A program made the translations under genes and the position numbers. DNA of 64,000 bases from Adiantum capillus-veneris (Eukaryota; Streptophyta; Polypodiopsida; Polypodiales; Pteridaceae), in assembly GCA_014529385.2 (NCBI GenBank), contig CM043964.1, positions 137,463,029 to 137,527,028 of the forward strand. Reading direction: 5' to 3'. Below the pieces are notes generated by a model. The model was not told the DNA's origin. It searched no databases and worked only from the letters and a program-made list of their open reading frames with translations. This document shows, piece by piece, positions 1 through 10,581 of the stretch (positions are counted from its first letter, which is position 1; every line of letters begins with the position of its first letter).

Positions 1-669
1 TGCACACCAATGACCAATCGTTACAAGTAATTAACCCGGGTCACGTTTCCCCCTCCCCTCTCCCATAAATATGATACCCCCCTCCCTTATTTTTAAGCTT
101 GGGAGATAAATTATCGAGGGCCTGCCCCTAACTTATACGCTTATTAACTTGTAAAAAAAAACCCTCCCTTGCACTTACGTGGTGCGGTAAGTTTTCCATG
201 GTGAATCCCCCGGCGAAAATCGGAAACATAATTTCAGTTTGTGAAGAGATAAGGATCAAATAGGCAAAGATCCGATTTGAATACTTGATTTTAAATGTTA
301 ATTGACAATTTTTTCATCAAATTGCGCTTAGCGACAGTCGTAAACCGGTATGGAAGCACTCAATTTTAAAATTGCTAATCTTTGTTGAATTTGTGAAGAA
401 GAAGAGAAGTAGGATCAAGAAAATTGATGAAGTGATCATAAATTTTGAGATCGATGGCTTAACAATAAAAGTACCAATGAAATTTGACAAGCCTTGTAGA
501 TTTTGAAGTTGCTCGCAAAATAAGAAGGGAGGATCTTTGATGGGTCATTCAACAATTCTAAAGAGGGGATGGGAATGTAGGGAGCTTTTGGAGGATTTTT
601 TTGCTCAATTGAGCAATTTTAAAAAAAGCTCCTTTCGCTCCACAATCTTTGGAGCAAGCTTTTTTTCTT

Positions 670-671
<2 letters not shown>
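1..671. other. Intergenic DNA, no gene seen
   Basis: No reading frame with recognisable protein character and no RNA gene was found. The stretch is AT-rich apart from pyrimidine-rich runs near 50-90. Confidence 0.6.
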
Positions 672-714
<43 letters not shown>

Positions 715-760
715 AATGTACACACACACACACACACGTGTGTGTGTGCATTTCTTTCTC

Positions 761-828
<68 letters not shown>

Positions 829-872
829 GTATTATATATCCCTTCTCCCTCCCCTCCCCCCTCTCTCTCTCT
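672..872. repeat. CT and CA/GT microsatellite cluster
   Basis: (CT)n runs occupy about 672-713 and 764-823, with (CA)n running directly into (GT)n at about 721-749 and a further short CT run near 861-873. The CA-to-GT switch is self-complementary. Open frames here encode only alternating Arg-Glu, Ser-Leu or Thr-His and are not genes. Confidence 0.95.
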
Positions 873-2489
873 CTCATGTCCAAGTGGATGTGCACTGATC
901 TGACGTCAAATAAGTAGTCGACGTGGAGCAGTCTCCTTGAGGTTCACCCAAGATAAAAAGGCCTTAGGCCAATCAAGTAAAGAAAGGTGGTCTATTCGAC
1001 TATGAGGACTGGAGACTACTTATTAAAATTGTTGCTGGCCCAATAGGAGTACCAGTTGAGCCCAATTTTGCATTTGTCTAGTGGCATCGCCAACTTGCGT
1101 GGTATTCTCTTGGTTTGTTGGGGCCATTGCGCTTCTGTGCCATAAAAGAGCCACAAGCCTTGGCAATTGCACGCAGTTCACATATATGATATTACCATCA
1201 TGATTAAACCAATCACCAGTCATCCATAGTACCGATTATTATATAGACTATGCCAAAATTACATTGCATGCTTAAATTGAACCTTGCCCTATTTACCTTA
1301 TAGAGTGAAAGTCCACCACCGAAAATGAAGTCCACAAAGCCTTGTATGTAGCAATTGTGGAATTAATGGCGGCCCTTATGGTCGTACAAGGTATCTTGTG
1401 TTCCTAAAAACTGACAGTTATAAAACGTGGCTCTGTCCCCAGATATTTGGAAGGCCACCGCCTGCATGTCATTGGAGCCAGGATGGGGATAAGGTGCCGT
1501 GTTGTGGAAGCATGCAACAATTTATAGTCAAGAATTCGTATTATAAGTTGCTATTGATTGCTACACCATCATCATCATCAATACTCAAACAAATTAGCTT
1601 GCACTTGTACGTACCGAGAAAGTGATGTCTTTGGATATAAAGCCATCAGACATCACCGACATTAAGGTGTCTCGAAAATGGAGCCTGTAGACCTTGCGTT
1701 GTCGTGCATGTGATCATCGTCTAGCCAGCTTGTTTGCCTGTGGCACCTTGGAATGTGATGTACGACTTCTTCTTAGGAATCTTCACCTTCTCTCTATGGC
1801 AAAGCATTGCATTATAACATGATGTTCAGTGTTTTGGGAAAATCATTTTTCCGAACATACAAAATTCCTTTCCTTGATTTTGTCAAGAGGAAATTTCAGA
1901 AAATTAGGGTTTTTTTTTGGCTTTTTACACTATTTTTGTTGATTTTGGGGTGGCATTATTTCCTTCACTCATAAACTACCGCCTCAATCTGAAGGACCAC
2001 TCATTCAATATTTTCACTAGGAATAGAGTTGATCGCCGCTTGCGCAGACTTAAAATAGCCACTTCCCTTCTTGTTCACGGCAATTATTCATGCTACAGTG
2101 TCCACTATACCGTAGAAGCCCACCTGATGTGCGTTCTTCTATGCTACACTCCATTCAGGACTACTGGAAACGTAGTGACTTGTTAATGCGCCTTTTTTGA
2201 CCAACCTGTCTCCTACACGTGCCACCCAAAAGAGGTAGTCGGTTCGTACTGTGACGATTTGGTGGTTGTGCCCTGCATCATGTAATTGTGAACAATGAGA
2301 GCCTGCATTTGCATCTACATCAGCGGATACTAGCTACAATGCCTAAACCAATTGTAGCAACATCACAAAGACGAGCTGGTGCCCCATATAACAGCTAGTC
2401 CTCAAGTAATGAGTCGATGGGCTGTCCTATGATCTCCACAGGCAGGAAGATCAGGGTGGAGCTAGGAGGTGTATGGTCAGTGACAAGAC
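873..2489. other. Intergenic DNA, no gene seen
   Basis: Short open frames exist (for example 1398-1625 and 1917-2186) but none has a recognisable domain, paired splice sites or a composition unlike background. Confidence 0.5.
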
Positions 2490-2492
2490 CTA

Positions 2493-2496
2493 GCTT

Positions 2497-2532
<36 letters not shown>
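2493..2532. repeat. GA microsatellite
   Basis: (GA)n of about 14 units grading into GGGAGAGGGAGG. Confidence 0.9.
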
Positions 2533-2839
2533 CTCGCGCCTTTCATGAGGTGACACTACTCAGTCGTCTCCTTCTGCAACAAACTTGGCCCTTGACTGCC
2601 TACTCATAAGTACTCGCTCCACCCTTGCCATCATGAAGCACCTTGCCCGCCCTTGGCATCCTCCTTGCCCTCCTTGCCTTATGCCTACTTCGCTCATTAT
2701 TGCTACCCCGTCAATCCTCATATCACACCTCTCACGCTACTTTGTCAAGTTGTTGAGGCCCGCCATCATGCACTCACACACATGCACACGCGATGGCCAC
2801 CCCTCCCAGATCAAGTCCTTGACCTTTTGGTGCTCTCAG

Positions 2840-3051
2840 CTATGGGGGTTGTCTAAGGCGGAGTGTGCAAGAGAGGGAAGCATGTAAGAGAGGGGAGAAG
2901 AGAATTGGAGAAAGAGAGGAAGCACATACAATTTGGGTTAGTGGAGAGGAAAGTGAGAGAGAGTCAACTCTCTCACTTTCTCTCCCTATATTGATTAGGG
3001 AAAGAAAGAGTAAGGGTGGTTTTGCACGGCCACCTGGCTTACATCCCAACA
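2840..3051 (-). repeat. Probable 3' LTR of the copia element (inner end only defined)
   Basis: On the minus strand a TGTTGGGATG terminus begins at 3051, immediately after a purine-rich tract (3052-3064, reading CAAGTGGGAGGT on the minus strand) and about 70 bp after the RNase H stop. This is the normal order RNase H, polypurine tract, 3' LTR. The outer boundary could not be fixed because no matching 5' LTR starting TGTTGGGATG was found. The part near 2900-3000 is rich in GAGA motifs, including an imperfect palindrome around 2952-2985. Confidence 0.5.
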
Positions 3052-3064
3052 ACCTCCCACTTGA
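3052..3064 (-). promoter_or_regulatory. Copia polypurine tract
   Basis: CAAGTGGGAGGT on the minus strand directly precedes the TGTTGG LTR terminus. In the family this tract primes plus-strand DNA synthesis. Confidence 0.55.
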
Positions 3065-3134
3065 AGGTCATGGTGGCCAATAATGGCATTAGTATAGTTA
3101 GTTTATACAAAGTTGATGAAGGATCACTTAAGCT

Positions 3135-3650
3135 TCATCTTACACCCATAAGTTTTATGCAATGTGTAAATCGCTCCGAGGCTAGGCTCTTCGTGAGAGC
3201 ATCTGTGGGGTTGTCGTCAATGTGAACCTTGACAACCTCGATGTGCTTGCCAACCAATGCATCTCGTATGACATGGTATTTGACCTCTATGTGTTTTGAC
3301 TTTGAGTGAAACACCGGATTCTTTGCCAAAGCAATGGCACTGTGACTATCACAATGTAATACTAGAACCTCGTGAATACCCAAATCTCCCAATAGACGAG
3401 CTAACCATATGGCTTTCTTGCTTACGTCAGATGCACCAACATATTTTGCCTCAATGGTAGATGAAGACGTGCAAGAGACACAATCTCCAAGAGATAGATG
3501 CTCCAACAAACATGAACACATAGCCATATGTGGATCTTCTACGATCCACACTATTTGCATAATCCGCATCCGTGTAACCTACAATAGATGCATTAGTGTT
3601 TTCAAAGCGTAAACACTTGCTAGCTGTACCCTTCAATTATATGAGGATTT
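3135..3650 (-). pseudogene. Copia RNase H domain
   Basis: The main frame (3135-3569) encodes the C-terminal RNase H region: EAKYVGASD near residue 41, followed by LHCDSHSAIALAKNP and the HSKSKHIEVKYH signature, ending at a stop near the polypurine tract. The upstream part of the domain, ADYANSVDRRRSTYGYVF, is in another frame (3451-3636), so a frameshift separates the halves. In an active element this domain degrades the RNA strand of the RNA:DNA hybrid. It is clearly non-functional here. Confidence 0.88.
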
Positions 3651-4725
3651 CTTCACTGCTTTCCAATGCTTCTTGCCAGGGTTTACCATGTACCTACTAA
3701 CCACTCCCACTGCATGTGCAATGTCTAGTCTTGTGGCTACCATATCGTACATCAAACTGCCAACTGCTAAAGAATATGGCACTTTCGCCATTTCCTCTTT
3801 TTCAGCAATTGTCTTGGGAGAATCTTCCTTGCTAAGTTTGGAGTATGCTTGCATTGGGGTACTCAGTGACTTCCCCCTGCATACTGAAACATTACAAGAC
3901 TTTGTGGATGTACTTTTCTTGAGATAATTCAAGAATTCCACGTTGCCTGTCTCTCTTGATACACATACCAAGAAAGTGATTGGCATTTCTCAAATCTTTC
4001 ATGGAAAACTGAGTGCTTATCATCTTTTTCAATTGATTGATCTCATCAATTGATTTTCTTGCAATAAGCATATTATCTACATACAAGATCAAAATGATTA
4101 AAAAAGCACCATTCAACCTCTTTGTGTATAAGCAGTGATCCTCTTGACTTCTTATGTAACCCTGAGACTGCATGAATTTGTCGAATTTTTGATACCACTG
4201 CCTTGAACCTTGCTTGAGGCCATAGAGTGCCTTTTTAAGTCTACAAACCAATTCTACCCTCGTTGGCTTTTGGGTTTCACATACGAAACCCTCTGGTTGT
4301 TTCATGTAGATATCTACGTATAGATCCCCGTGAAGAAATGTTGTGTTCACGTCCATTTGGACAAGTTCCATGTCCTGGATAGCAGCCAAGCCAAGCACAG
4401 TGCAAAGTGTAGTCATCTTGACTATTGGAGAGAAAATCTCATCAAAATCCACACCTTTTTGCTGCTTGAAACCTTTGGCAACTAGACGAGCTTTGTATCT
4501 AGGCTCAGGATCTTCCGCTGTGTATACTTCTTCTTGTATACCCACTTTTGCAAGGTAAAGAATTTTTACCTTTTGGTAATTCAACCAAATCCCATGTCTC
4601 ATTAGCCACAATCAAATTATATTCTGATTGCATAGCCTACTACTACTTAATGCTATCGTCCATTTGTATAGCTTCTTTGTAGTAGGTTGGCTCTCCATTG
4701 TCAGGGACCAAAATGTGGTGTATAC
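3633..4725 (-). pseudogene. Copia reverse transcriptase
   Basis: The long frame 3892-4611 encodes the RT palm: ARLVAKGFKQQKGVDFDEIFSP, then VQMDVNTTFLHGDL, YMKQPEGF and LYGLKQGSRQWYQKFD. The catalytic YVDD box reads YVDN, so the second active-site Asp is Asn. The N-terminal part continues upstream to about 4725 in the same sense but is interrupted by three consecutive TAG codons (4637-4645). The thumb/connection part continues at 3633-3986 in a shifted frame. All changes are point mutations or shifts expected of an old, silenced copy. Confidence 0.9.
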
Positions 4726-4778
4726 CCGACTCAAACCGCTCGAGTGCAAATGCATTAAAAAGAGGATGGAGTGTAGGA

Positions 4779-5191
4779 GGGCCTCTTTATTTTCCATGAG
4801 CTTATGGAGGTGATTAACATTTTGACGAATAGGTGTACGCCATGTGTGCAAGAATGGTGGGTGTGTAAGAGATGTGTAAGAGTGGTCAAAGGATGCACTC
4901 CCCCCCTCAAAAAGGAGGTGGAAAATTTTATGATTTTCGGTCTTCCATAACTCCCACATATGATCTCAAATTTGAGCAGAGATCATAGATCTGTAATCTA
5001 CGTATGGAGCTCTTTCCATAGATATGCTACATGATATAGTTTTACCCGCTAGATTTTAAATTCCATTTTGGGAGGAAACTTTGAATTCAAATAAACTAGT
5101 TGTTTTGTCTGTTTGAATTCAAAAAATTTCCTTTGATTACTTTCTTAATATTAAAGGTTTGACTTCTTTAAACTGCCAAATAAAGAGGCCC
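4779..5191. mobile_element. MITE-like inverted-repeat element in copia pol
   Basis: A 413-bp block has 14-bp perfect terminal inverted repeats: GGGCCTCTTTATTT at 4779-4792 and its complement at 5178-5191. It lies between the integrase-RT linker and the RT N-terminus, so it interrupts pol. The first roughly 110 bp recur in the same orientation at 15,811-15,920, and that similarity begins at the same terminus, which supports a real element boundary. No convincing target duplication was found and no protein is encoded. The superfamily is not assigned. Confidence 0.6.
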
Positions 5192-5399
5192 TTTTAGACC
5201 CCACTCTCTTCCTAATGGATACTCTTATAGAGTGTCTCAGTGCCTGACTGCTGGACTCTGCTCTCTCCAGAGCAATAGTAGTATCTTGCACTTGAGGATT
5301 AGGTGCAACAATACTGAATTGAGTTGGTTCGGAGGCTACATCCTCAAAATGAACGCGTCTATACTTCTTTAATGGACTTCTTGTGCATTTTTGATTCAT
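5192..5399 (-). pseudogene. Copia integrase-RT linker
   Basis: A minus-strand frame with low-complexity, charged character (residues RRVHFEDVASEP near the start, ALRHSIRVSIRKR near the end) matches the variable linker between integrase and RT in copia polyproteins. It ends where the MITE-like element begins. No catalytic motif is expected here. Confidence 0.6.
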
Positions 5400-5445
5400 T
5401 GAAAATCACGTGTGAGCTACGAATGACTTTGCGAGATTCTGGGTA

Positions 5446-6246
5446 CTAGAGAGGATAGTCCATCGCTCTATTTGCAAAATAGCCTATAAAAATACATTTG
5501 TGTGACCTGGGATGTAATTTACGACGAAGTTCTTTGGGCACATGTGCATATGCCTCACATCCAAATACACGTAAATGCTTATAGCTTGGTGTTTTCCCAG
5601 TCCATAATTCCTCTAGAATTTGGAAATTCAAAGGAGAACTACGTGACCTGTTGATGATGTGCACACCTATCAGAACAACTTCCCCCCAAAACTCTAGAGT
5701 AAGCTTGGCCATAGAAATCATAGAGATAACTCGCTCTTGAATTGTGCGATTCATTTTTTCAGCTATGCCATTTTGTGTAGGTGTGTATGGAGCAGTAAAC
5801 TGCCCACGAATGCCTCTTCGATTGCAAAAATCCTTGAACTCCGTGGAGACGTATTCTCCACCATTGTGTATGCGAAAAGCTTTGAGCTTTTTTCCCGATT
5901 GGTTCTCAACCATGGCGAGGAATTTTTGGACCATAGAAAAGACCTTTTCCTTACGCTTAAGGAGATACACCCACACCTTTTTGGTAGAATCATCTATGAA
6001 CGTGAGAAAGTAGTTTGCCTCCCCTAGAGTTTTATGTGGCATTGGACCACACAAATCACTGTGCACTAAGTCTAGGGGTTTGCCTAGTTTTTTGTTCAAT
6101 GGCAAAGATGTTAACCTAGTATGTTTGCCGTATAGACAATGCTCACACAATGGAAAGTCCGTGTAATCTAACACAGATAAGTAGCCAAAACACTGAAGTG
6201 TTTTCATTCCCTTTTGGCTAATATGCCCTAGCCGGCTATGCCACAA
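5446..6246 (-). CDS. Copia integrase ORF fragment
   Basis: This 266-codon open frame carries the HHCC zinc-binding motif (His3, His8, Cys34, Cys37) and the integrase core beginning LVHSDLCGP. The second catalytic position reads FRIHNGGEY, where the family has Asp in place of this His, so the DDE triad is broken. The glutamate region TPTQNGIAEKMNRT is kept. The tail matches the copia GKTPSYKHLRVFGCEAYAHVP segment. The MWHSRLGH start is simply the first Met of the open stretch, because the true polyprotein starts in gag. Confidence 0.9.
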   Translation of the reverse strand: MWHSRLGHISQKGMKTLQCFGYLSVLDYTDFPLCEHCLYGKHTRLTSLPLNKKLGKPLDLVHSDLCGPMPHKTLGEANYFLTFIDDSTKKVWVYLLKRKEKVFSMVQKFLAMVENQSGKKLKAFRIHNGGEYVSTEFKDFCNRRGIRGQFTAPYTPTQNGIAEKMNRTIQERVISMISMAKLTLEFWGEVVLIGVHIINRSRSSPLNFQILEELWTGKTPSYKHLRVFGCEAYAHVPKELRRKLHPRSHKCIFIGYFANRAMDYPL

Positions 6247-7326
6247 CTCAGTAGATGGCAGCTCGCAACATAGGTAGAGTGTTCGTTGACACTCGAAACA
6301 AACATAGAGAATAGGGATGCATTTTTATGACCTTTCATCATGACTAGGTTGTTCTTGTGGATAAACCAAGAACGATTACCAAAAGCTATAGTGTAGCCAA
6401 GATTATCAAATTGCTCCATAGAAAGCAAGCTCTTTGTAAGCTTGGACAGATGTCTGGCATTCTGCAACGCAAAAGTAGTGCCATTATGCATCTGAAGTTT
6501 CACATCACCAATGCCAATAATGTCAATCTCATAGGAATCACAAAGCTTGACTATACCATGCATGGATGCATAAAAGGAAAACCACTCTCTATACGGTGTA
6601 ACAGGAAAACTTGCACCAGAATCAAGAATCCAATTCTGTGCATAACCCTCATCCTGTGCAACCAAAGCATATGGAGTGAGAACTGAAGTGAAATTGAGAA
6701 CATCTAAGGGATTTGCTGTCACCTCTGCATGAATCTCTGTTGGCATAATGTTCATCACTGGAGGAGGAGCATCCTCTATTGTAGTGGTAGGTATGGGAGA
6801 CTCAATCACATTGAGCTCCTCAATCTTTACCATACTATTGCCTTTTTTAGAATGATCTTTTTGCATGTTTTTTTGATCTCTTAGAAAACTGCGACAATCC
6901 TTTTTGTAATGGCCCTTCTTATGGCAATAGTAACCCTCAACATTTCTGGCATTGCGGTCTCTACTTGAGTTCCTGTGTCTGTGAAGATTTCGCTCCCTAC
7001 TTTTGCTTTTGTATTTGGTCATGTCATGGCCTCTTGACTTCGTTGAACTGCCAGCCATATATGCATCTCCCTGAATAGCACCGTGGAGATATTTACATTG
7101 AATTTCTTGTGAGCAACGCATTTGTGACGTCATTGAACACTAACTTGCCATTTGGAGCCGAATTACTAATGGTTGTGCAAAAGATGTCCCATGAACTGGG
7201 TAGAGAGCATAACAAGAATATAGAGTTGAGTTCGTCGTCAAACTCCTTAAAGCCCTGAGATGTCAAATGAGTGAACAAGGAGTTGAACTCATTTAAGTGA
7301 CGAGAAATTGTGCTACCTTCTTTCAT
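6228..7326 (-). CDS. Copia gag C-terminus and protease ORF fragments
   Basis: Two overlapping minus-strand frames. The upstream one (7093-7326) is the gag UBN2-type region: EGSTISRHLNEFNSLFTHL, then LLCSLPSSWD. The downstream one (6228-7133) carries a zinc knuckle YYCHKKGHYKKDC whose first Cys is replaced by Gly, then the aspartic protease motif ILDSGASFPVT, then LLSMEQFDNLGY leading into the integrase. A frameshift joins the two. Gag packages the RNA and the protease cleaves the polyprotein. The first 13 residues of the upstream frame begin exactly at the rearrangement breakpoint. Confidence 0.88.
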
Positions 7327-7330
7327 GTTG
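7325..7330. other. Rearrangement breakpoint within copia gag
   Basis: The minus-strand gag stops here at the hexamer CAACAT (minus-strand sense). The same hexamer ends the plus-strand gag N-terminal fragment at 10,917-10,922. Reading frame and family register agree across the two fragments. Confidence 0.7.
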
Positions 7331-7847
7331 TCATAATAATCAATAGCTAATTGTCCTAAATTATTTTCTCATGTTAAACTGATCATTTAATATGGGGAAG
7401 TGTCAAGGGAGAAAAGGCTAGAATATTGGTTAAGCTAGCAGACCGGTCACAGTAGGGATCCAAAGGAGGGAAAATAGGGATCCAAAGGGGGGGCCATTTG
7501 CAAAAGAGCCACGTGCAACAATGGGCTAAAAAGACCCTAAGGTTCAGCCCATTAAGACTTCCAAAATGCTAAGGTTCCAAAATTCAAAGGTTATGTCCAA
7601 AGGTCAACCTTAAGGGAATTGGATGCTTTGTGTGTGTCCAAAAAAGTCTTTGCACATCCCTACATAGGAGGGGGCGAGCCTTGCATGTAGGTGATGAGAG
7701 AGAAAGCCACGCACACACACAAGCTCCCTTTACACAAAGGGAATGAGGGACACATGTCAGCTCCCTAGCCCAGATGCCCACAAGCTGTACCCAATTTCTA
7801 TTGGATGGCCCTGGAGGTGGACCAATGAGAATTAGGCTAGAGTAAAT
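7331..7847. other. Non-coding DNA between copia gag break and inverted arm A
   Basis: No gene is seen. It contains GGGATCCAAAGG repeated near 7456-7490 and the first ATTGG-N17-CCAAT dyad (7800-7826). Confidence 0.5.
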
Positions 7848-8123
7848 CTAGTTTAATTAATTTAAAAACACTTAATAAAAGAACCAATGAGAATTAAGTC
7901 CTCTAGAAGACTATTGGATAGTCTCCCAAGGGGTCCAATGAGCATTCAGCAGCCTAATGGCTTGCCTGATTCCTATTGGCAAGGAGGCAAAGGGGTCCAA
8001 TGAGAGTTTAGTTGAATTATTAAATTACCTAAAGCTCTCACAAAATGGGAAAGGGGGACACATGTCAGAAGGCTATCACTTATGCTGCTTAATAGTCATT
8101 GGCTTGACCTGGGGAGGTCCAAT
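7800..8123. promoter_or_regulatory. Four ATTGG-N16/17-CCAAT dyads
   Basis: Dyads lie at 7800-7826, 7913-7939, 7975-8001 and 8098-8123. Spacers between ATTGG and CCAAT are 17, 17, 17 and 16 bp, and each right half extends to CCAATGAG. CCAAT is the core recognised by NF-Y-type factors. A promoter or enhancer role in the element is an inference. Confidence 0.5.
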
Positions 8124-8328
8124 GAGGGTAGAGCAAGAGCAAATAGCAAGAGGGATCGCCCAAGAGAGAGAGAGGGGGCTGATTTTTGCAAGGCATTATC
8201 ACACACACACTCTCACACAGTCTATGTGAGAAGTAAAGAAGACTATCTCTTACCAAGCTTTAATGGAGAGCTCATCACCTACTCCAAGCTTGTGAGATAG
8301 AAGCCTACATCGACATACTCTTGGCATG
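7848..8328 (+). repeat. Inverted repeat arm A (LTR-like)
   Basis: About 481 bp are repeated in reverse complement at 11,509-11,991, with few differences. The arm carries three ATTGG...CCAATGAG dyads (7913-7939, 7975-8001, 8098-8123), a GA tract and a short CA tract. It precedes the plus-strand gag N-terminal fragment, so it is probably the upstream LTR or leader of that copia copy. No TG...CA pair was fixed. Confidence 0.8.
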
Positions 8329-8767
8329 GGGACGTGAGCTGCAGACGAGCCAGAGCATTTGAATAGAGTTTTTGGTGGTGTATAACACACACACTGTGTG
8401 TAGCAAGCAGGTCAAGGAGTGGACAGAGCCGAGAGCAGAGGAGCTTGCAAATTGAAGCTTACAAGAGTAGCAACACTCAGGCAGCAGTTGTAGCCAGGTC
8501 GAGCAAATTCGACATAGAGCAAATCACAGGGCTGTGAGCACTGCAATGAAAAGGATTCGGGGGGGGGGGGGGGGGGGGGGGGGGGATTTGAGCGGGCAGG
8601 GCATTTCCAAGTTTGACATCGAGCTTGGTTAGTAGCAACCGGGCATAAGAAGTGGACAGAACCGAGACAGAGCAAAGGGCATCCAATTGAGGGAAATTGA
8701 GGAGCAACAGAGTGGGGGGAAATGCCGTGAGTAGTCGGGAGTTGATTGTGTGGTCATGTTGAACACA

Positions 8768-8802
<35 letters not shown>

Positions 8803-8930
8803 AATTGGGGTACCAGTGCTACACACTGTGTATAGGGTTTTGCCGTGAAGGAGCCGTGAGCTACAAATCCGAGCAAAGAGAGATAGCACTACATGAGGAG
8901 ATTTGCAATTTTGCCCTGATTTGCCATAGT

Positions 8931-8962
<32 letters not shown>

Positions 8963-10581
8963 GATCCACACACACACACCCCTCGTCAGTCTTTTTGCAA
9001 GCAGCTCGCAGAGGAATCAATTTTTTTTTAAAAATCTATGAGCTTTGTGTGCAAGGGGTTGCTCCCACCACCAAATCCTCGACACATCGACCTCTGACCC
9101 CGCTCATCCACACCTCTTTCCGCAATAGTAGAGGACACACCCACCCATATCCTCTGCTCTCTCGATCGACATCGGTTTTGGTTTTGAGCCTCGACTTCTC
9201 GGCATCGAAGTAGAGATAGAGATAGAGAACAATTGTCTCATTGTGGGAAAGCTTGAGAGATAAAGTGGAAAAAAAAGCGACAAATGTCGAGTGAGAGAGA
9301 AAGCAAGCGAGTGAGAACAAGCATGCTCTTTTGTACATAGCTCGGCTCAGCTTTCAAGCATCAACGACCTTGACCTCAGTGAATTTCCTCTATGACTCGG
9401 CATCGACAGCTTGACACCGGCTTCGAGCATAGGCATCTACAGCTCTTCGGCTAGCCACTTTCATCCGGTGGCGGAAGACAACATTGCTTTCATCTTTTGG
9501 CATCAACTCAAACTCTCGACGACCTTGACATCTTGACACCATTTCTAGCCCATCGGCTCGACATCCTTACACATTGCGGCGGATTCTCGATATTCGGCCC
9601 GACACCGACTTCACGCGGACAACTTTTCCCTACGATCAACAGTTGTGCTCGCCACACACATGGGTGAGGTGCCTCTACGATAGAGGAGTGACACCCGACA
9701 TCGGCACCGAGTGCACCAATCATGCTCTACGGCACAATTTTCAACTACGACACCTTTGGTGGCTATTCGACTATCATATTTCTGCCCGGCGGCAAAAATC
9801 GGCACATACCTACATTGACACGTAGGTTACAGGTCACAGGGGGCTTTTGAGTCTATTCACACACAGATTCTCCAAGTTTCCATACACAACGCTTTCACAG
9901 GCAATTTAGCAGTCTTTTCGACAACAGTTTCTCTGCGGATAGATGCATTTTTGTGTGAGCACATCTAGTGCTACTGAGCTCTTTTGAGAGTAGATATCCC
10001 CACAGAGATCACTTTTCCTACATGCAGCAGTTCTTGCTGCATGTTTGAACGCGGTTCACTCATGTACGTTGAGTTGCGACATTGCCCATTGTACTACGCG
10101 TGGAGCAATTTTTTGCTAGTTTGGCACCTTTTCCCGGCCTTTCTGAGACTCGGACCTGAAGAGCCCTCTCTGAGACTATGGCTAGTCCATTTGTGTCTGC
10201 ATTAGCCTTTGAAGGGTTGATAGCATGAGGATTTCTTTGAGCTGGGGTGTGCTCGAATGTTGAGACACCTTCGGTGATAAAGGTAGCTGGAGTTCCCCAC
10301 TTTTGGTACCCTCGCCATAGGAAATGTATCTGGACATTTCCATATGCTTTTGACACTGAGTTGGCGATCACATTGGCAGTGAAAGTATCAATTTTTGATG
10401 CCCAATTAGTGCAGTTGGCGGAGACACTACCGGATTTCCTTCCCACGAGTCGTAACTTTCATTGTTGGCACCTTTTGACCCTATTTCGGTTGAGATTTTA
10501 CTCGCGATACAAAGGTTACTCTGCCCAAATTTTTGCAGCTTCTCGCCATATTTTGGTACCTCTCAAACCCTCTTGTCAGTG
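8329..10581. other. Long non-coding leader with simple repeats
   Basis: No gene is seen between arm A and the gag fragment. It holds a G27 tract (8559-8585), two CA arrays (8770-8800 and 8931-8960) and a 9.1-9.8 kb stretch rich in CATCGAC/TCGGCATCGA-like words. Open frames here are simple-repeat or chance frames. By position it would be the leader of the plus-strand copia fragment. Confidence 0.5.

Larger units (their letters stand above)
3052..7330 (-). mobile_element. Ty1/copia retrotransposon body, degenerate
   Basis: Domain order on the minus strand is gag, protease, integrase, reverse transcriptase, RNase H, which is diagnostic of Ty1/copia because integrase precedes RT. The frame is broken by several shifts and stops, and key residues are lost: the first zinc-knuckle Cys, one integrase Asp and one RT Asp. 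It is therefore a dead copy. A 413-bp inverted-repeat element sits in pol (4779-5191). The 5' end stops abruptly inside gag at 7325-7330, and the missing gag N-terminus lies on the other strand at 10,582-10,922. Confidence 0.9.

Noticed and set aside
558-903. Open frames of Arg-Glu or Ser-Leu repeats (also at 29.2-29.7, 48.1-48.6 and 56.8-57.1 kb)
   Set aside because: They are products of CT/GA microsatellites in all frames, with no other protein character.
7957-8229. Conserved protein encoded in both inverted arms
   Set aside because: The two frames match only because the DNA arms are reverse complements; ends differ by frameshift in the simple repeat, and no domain is seen.
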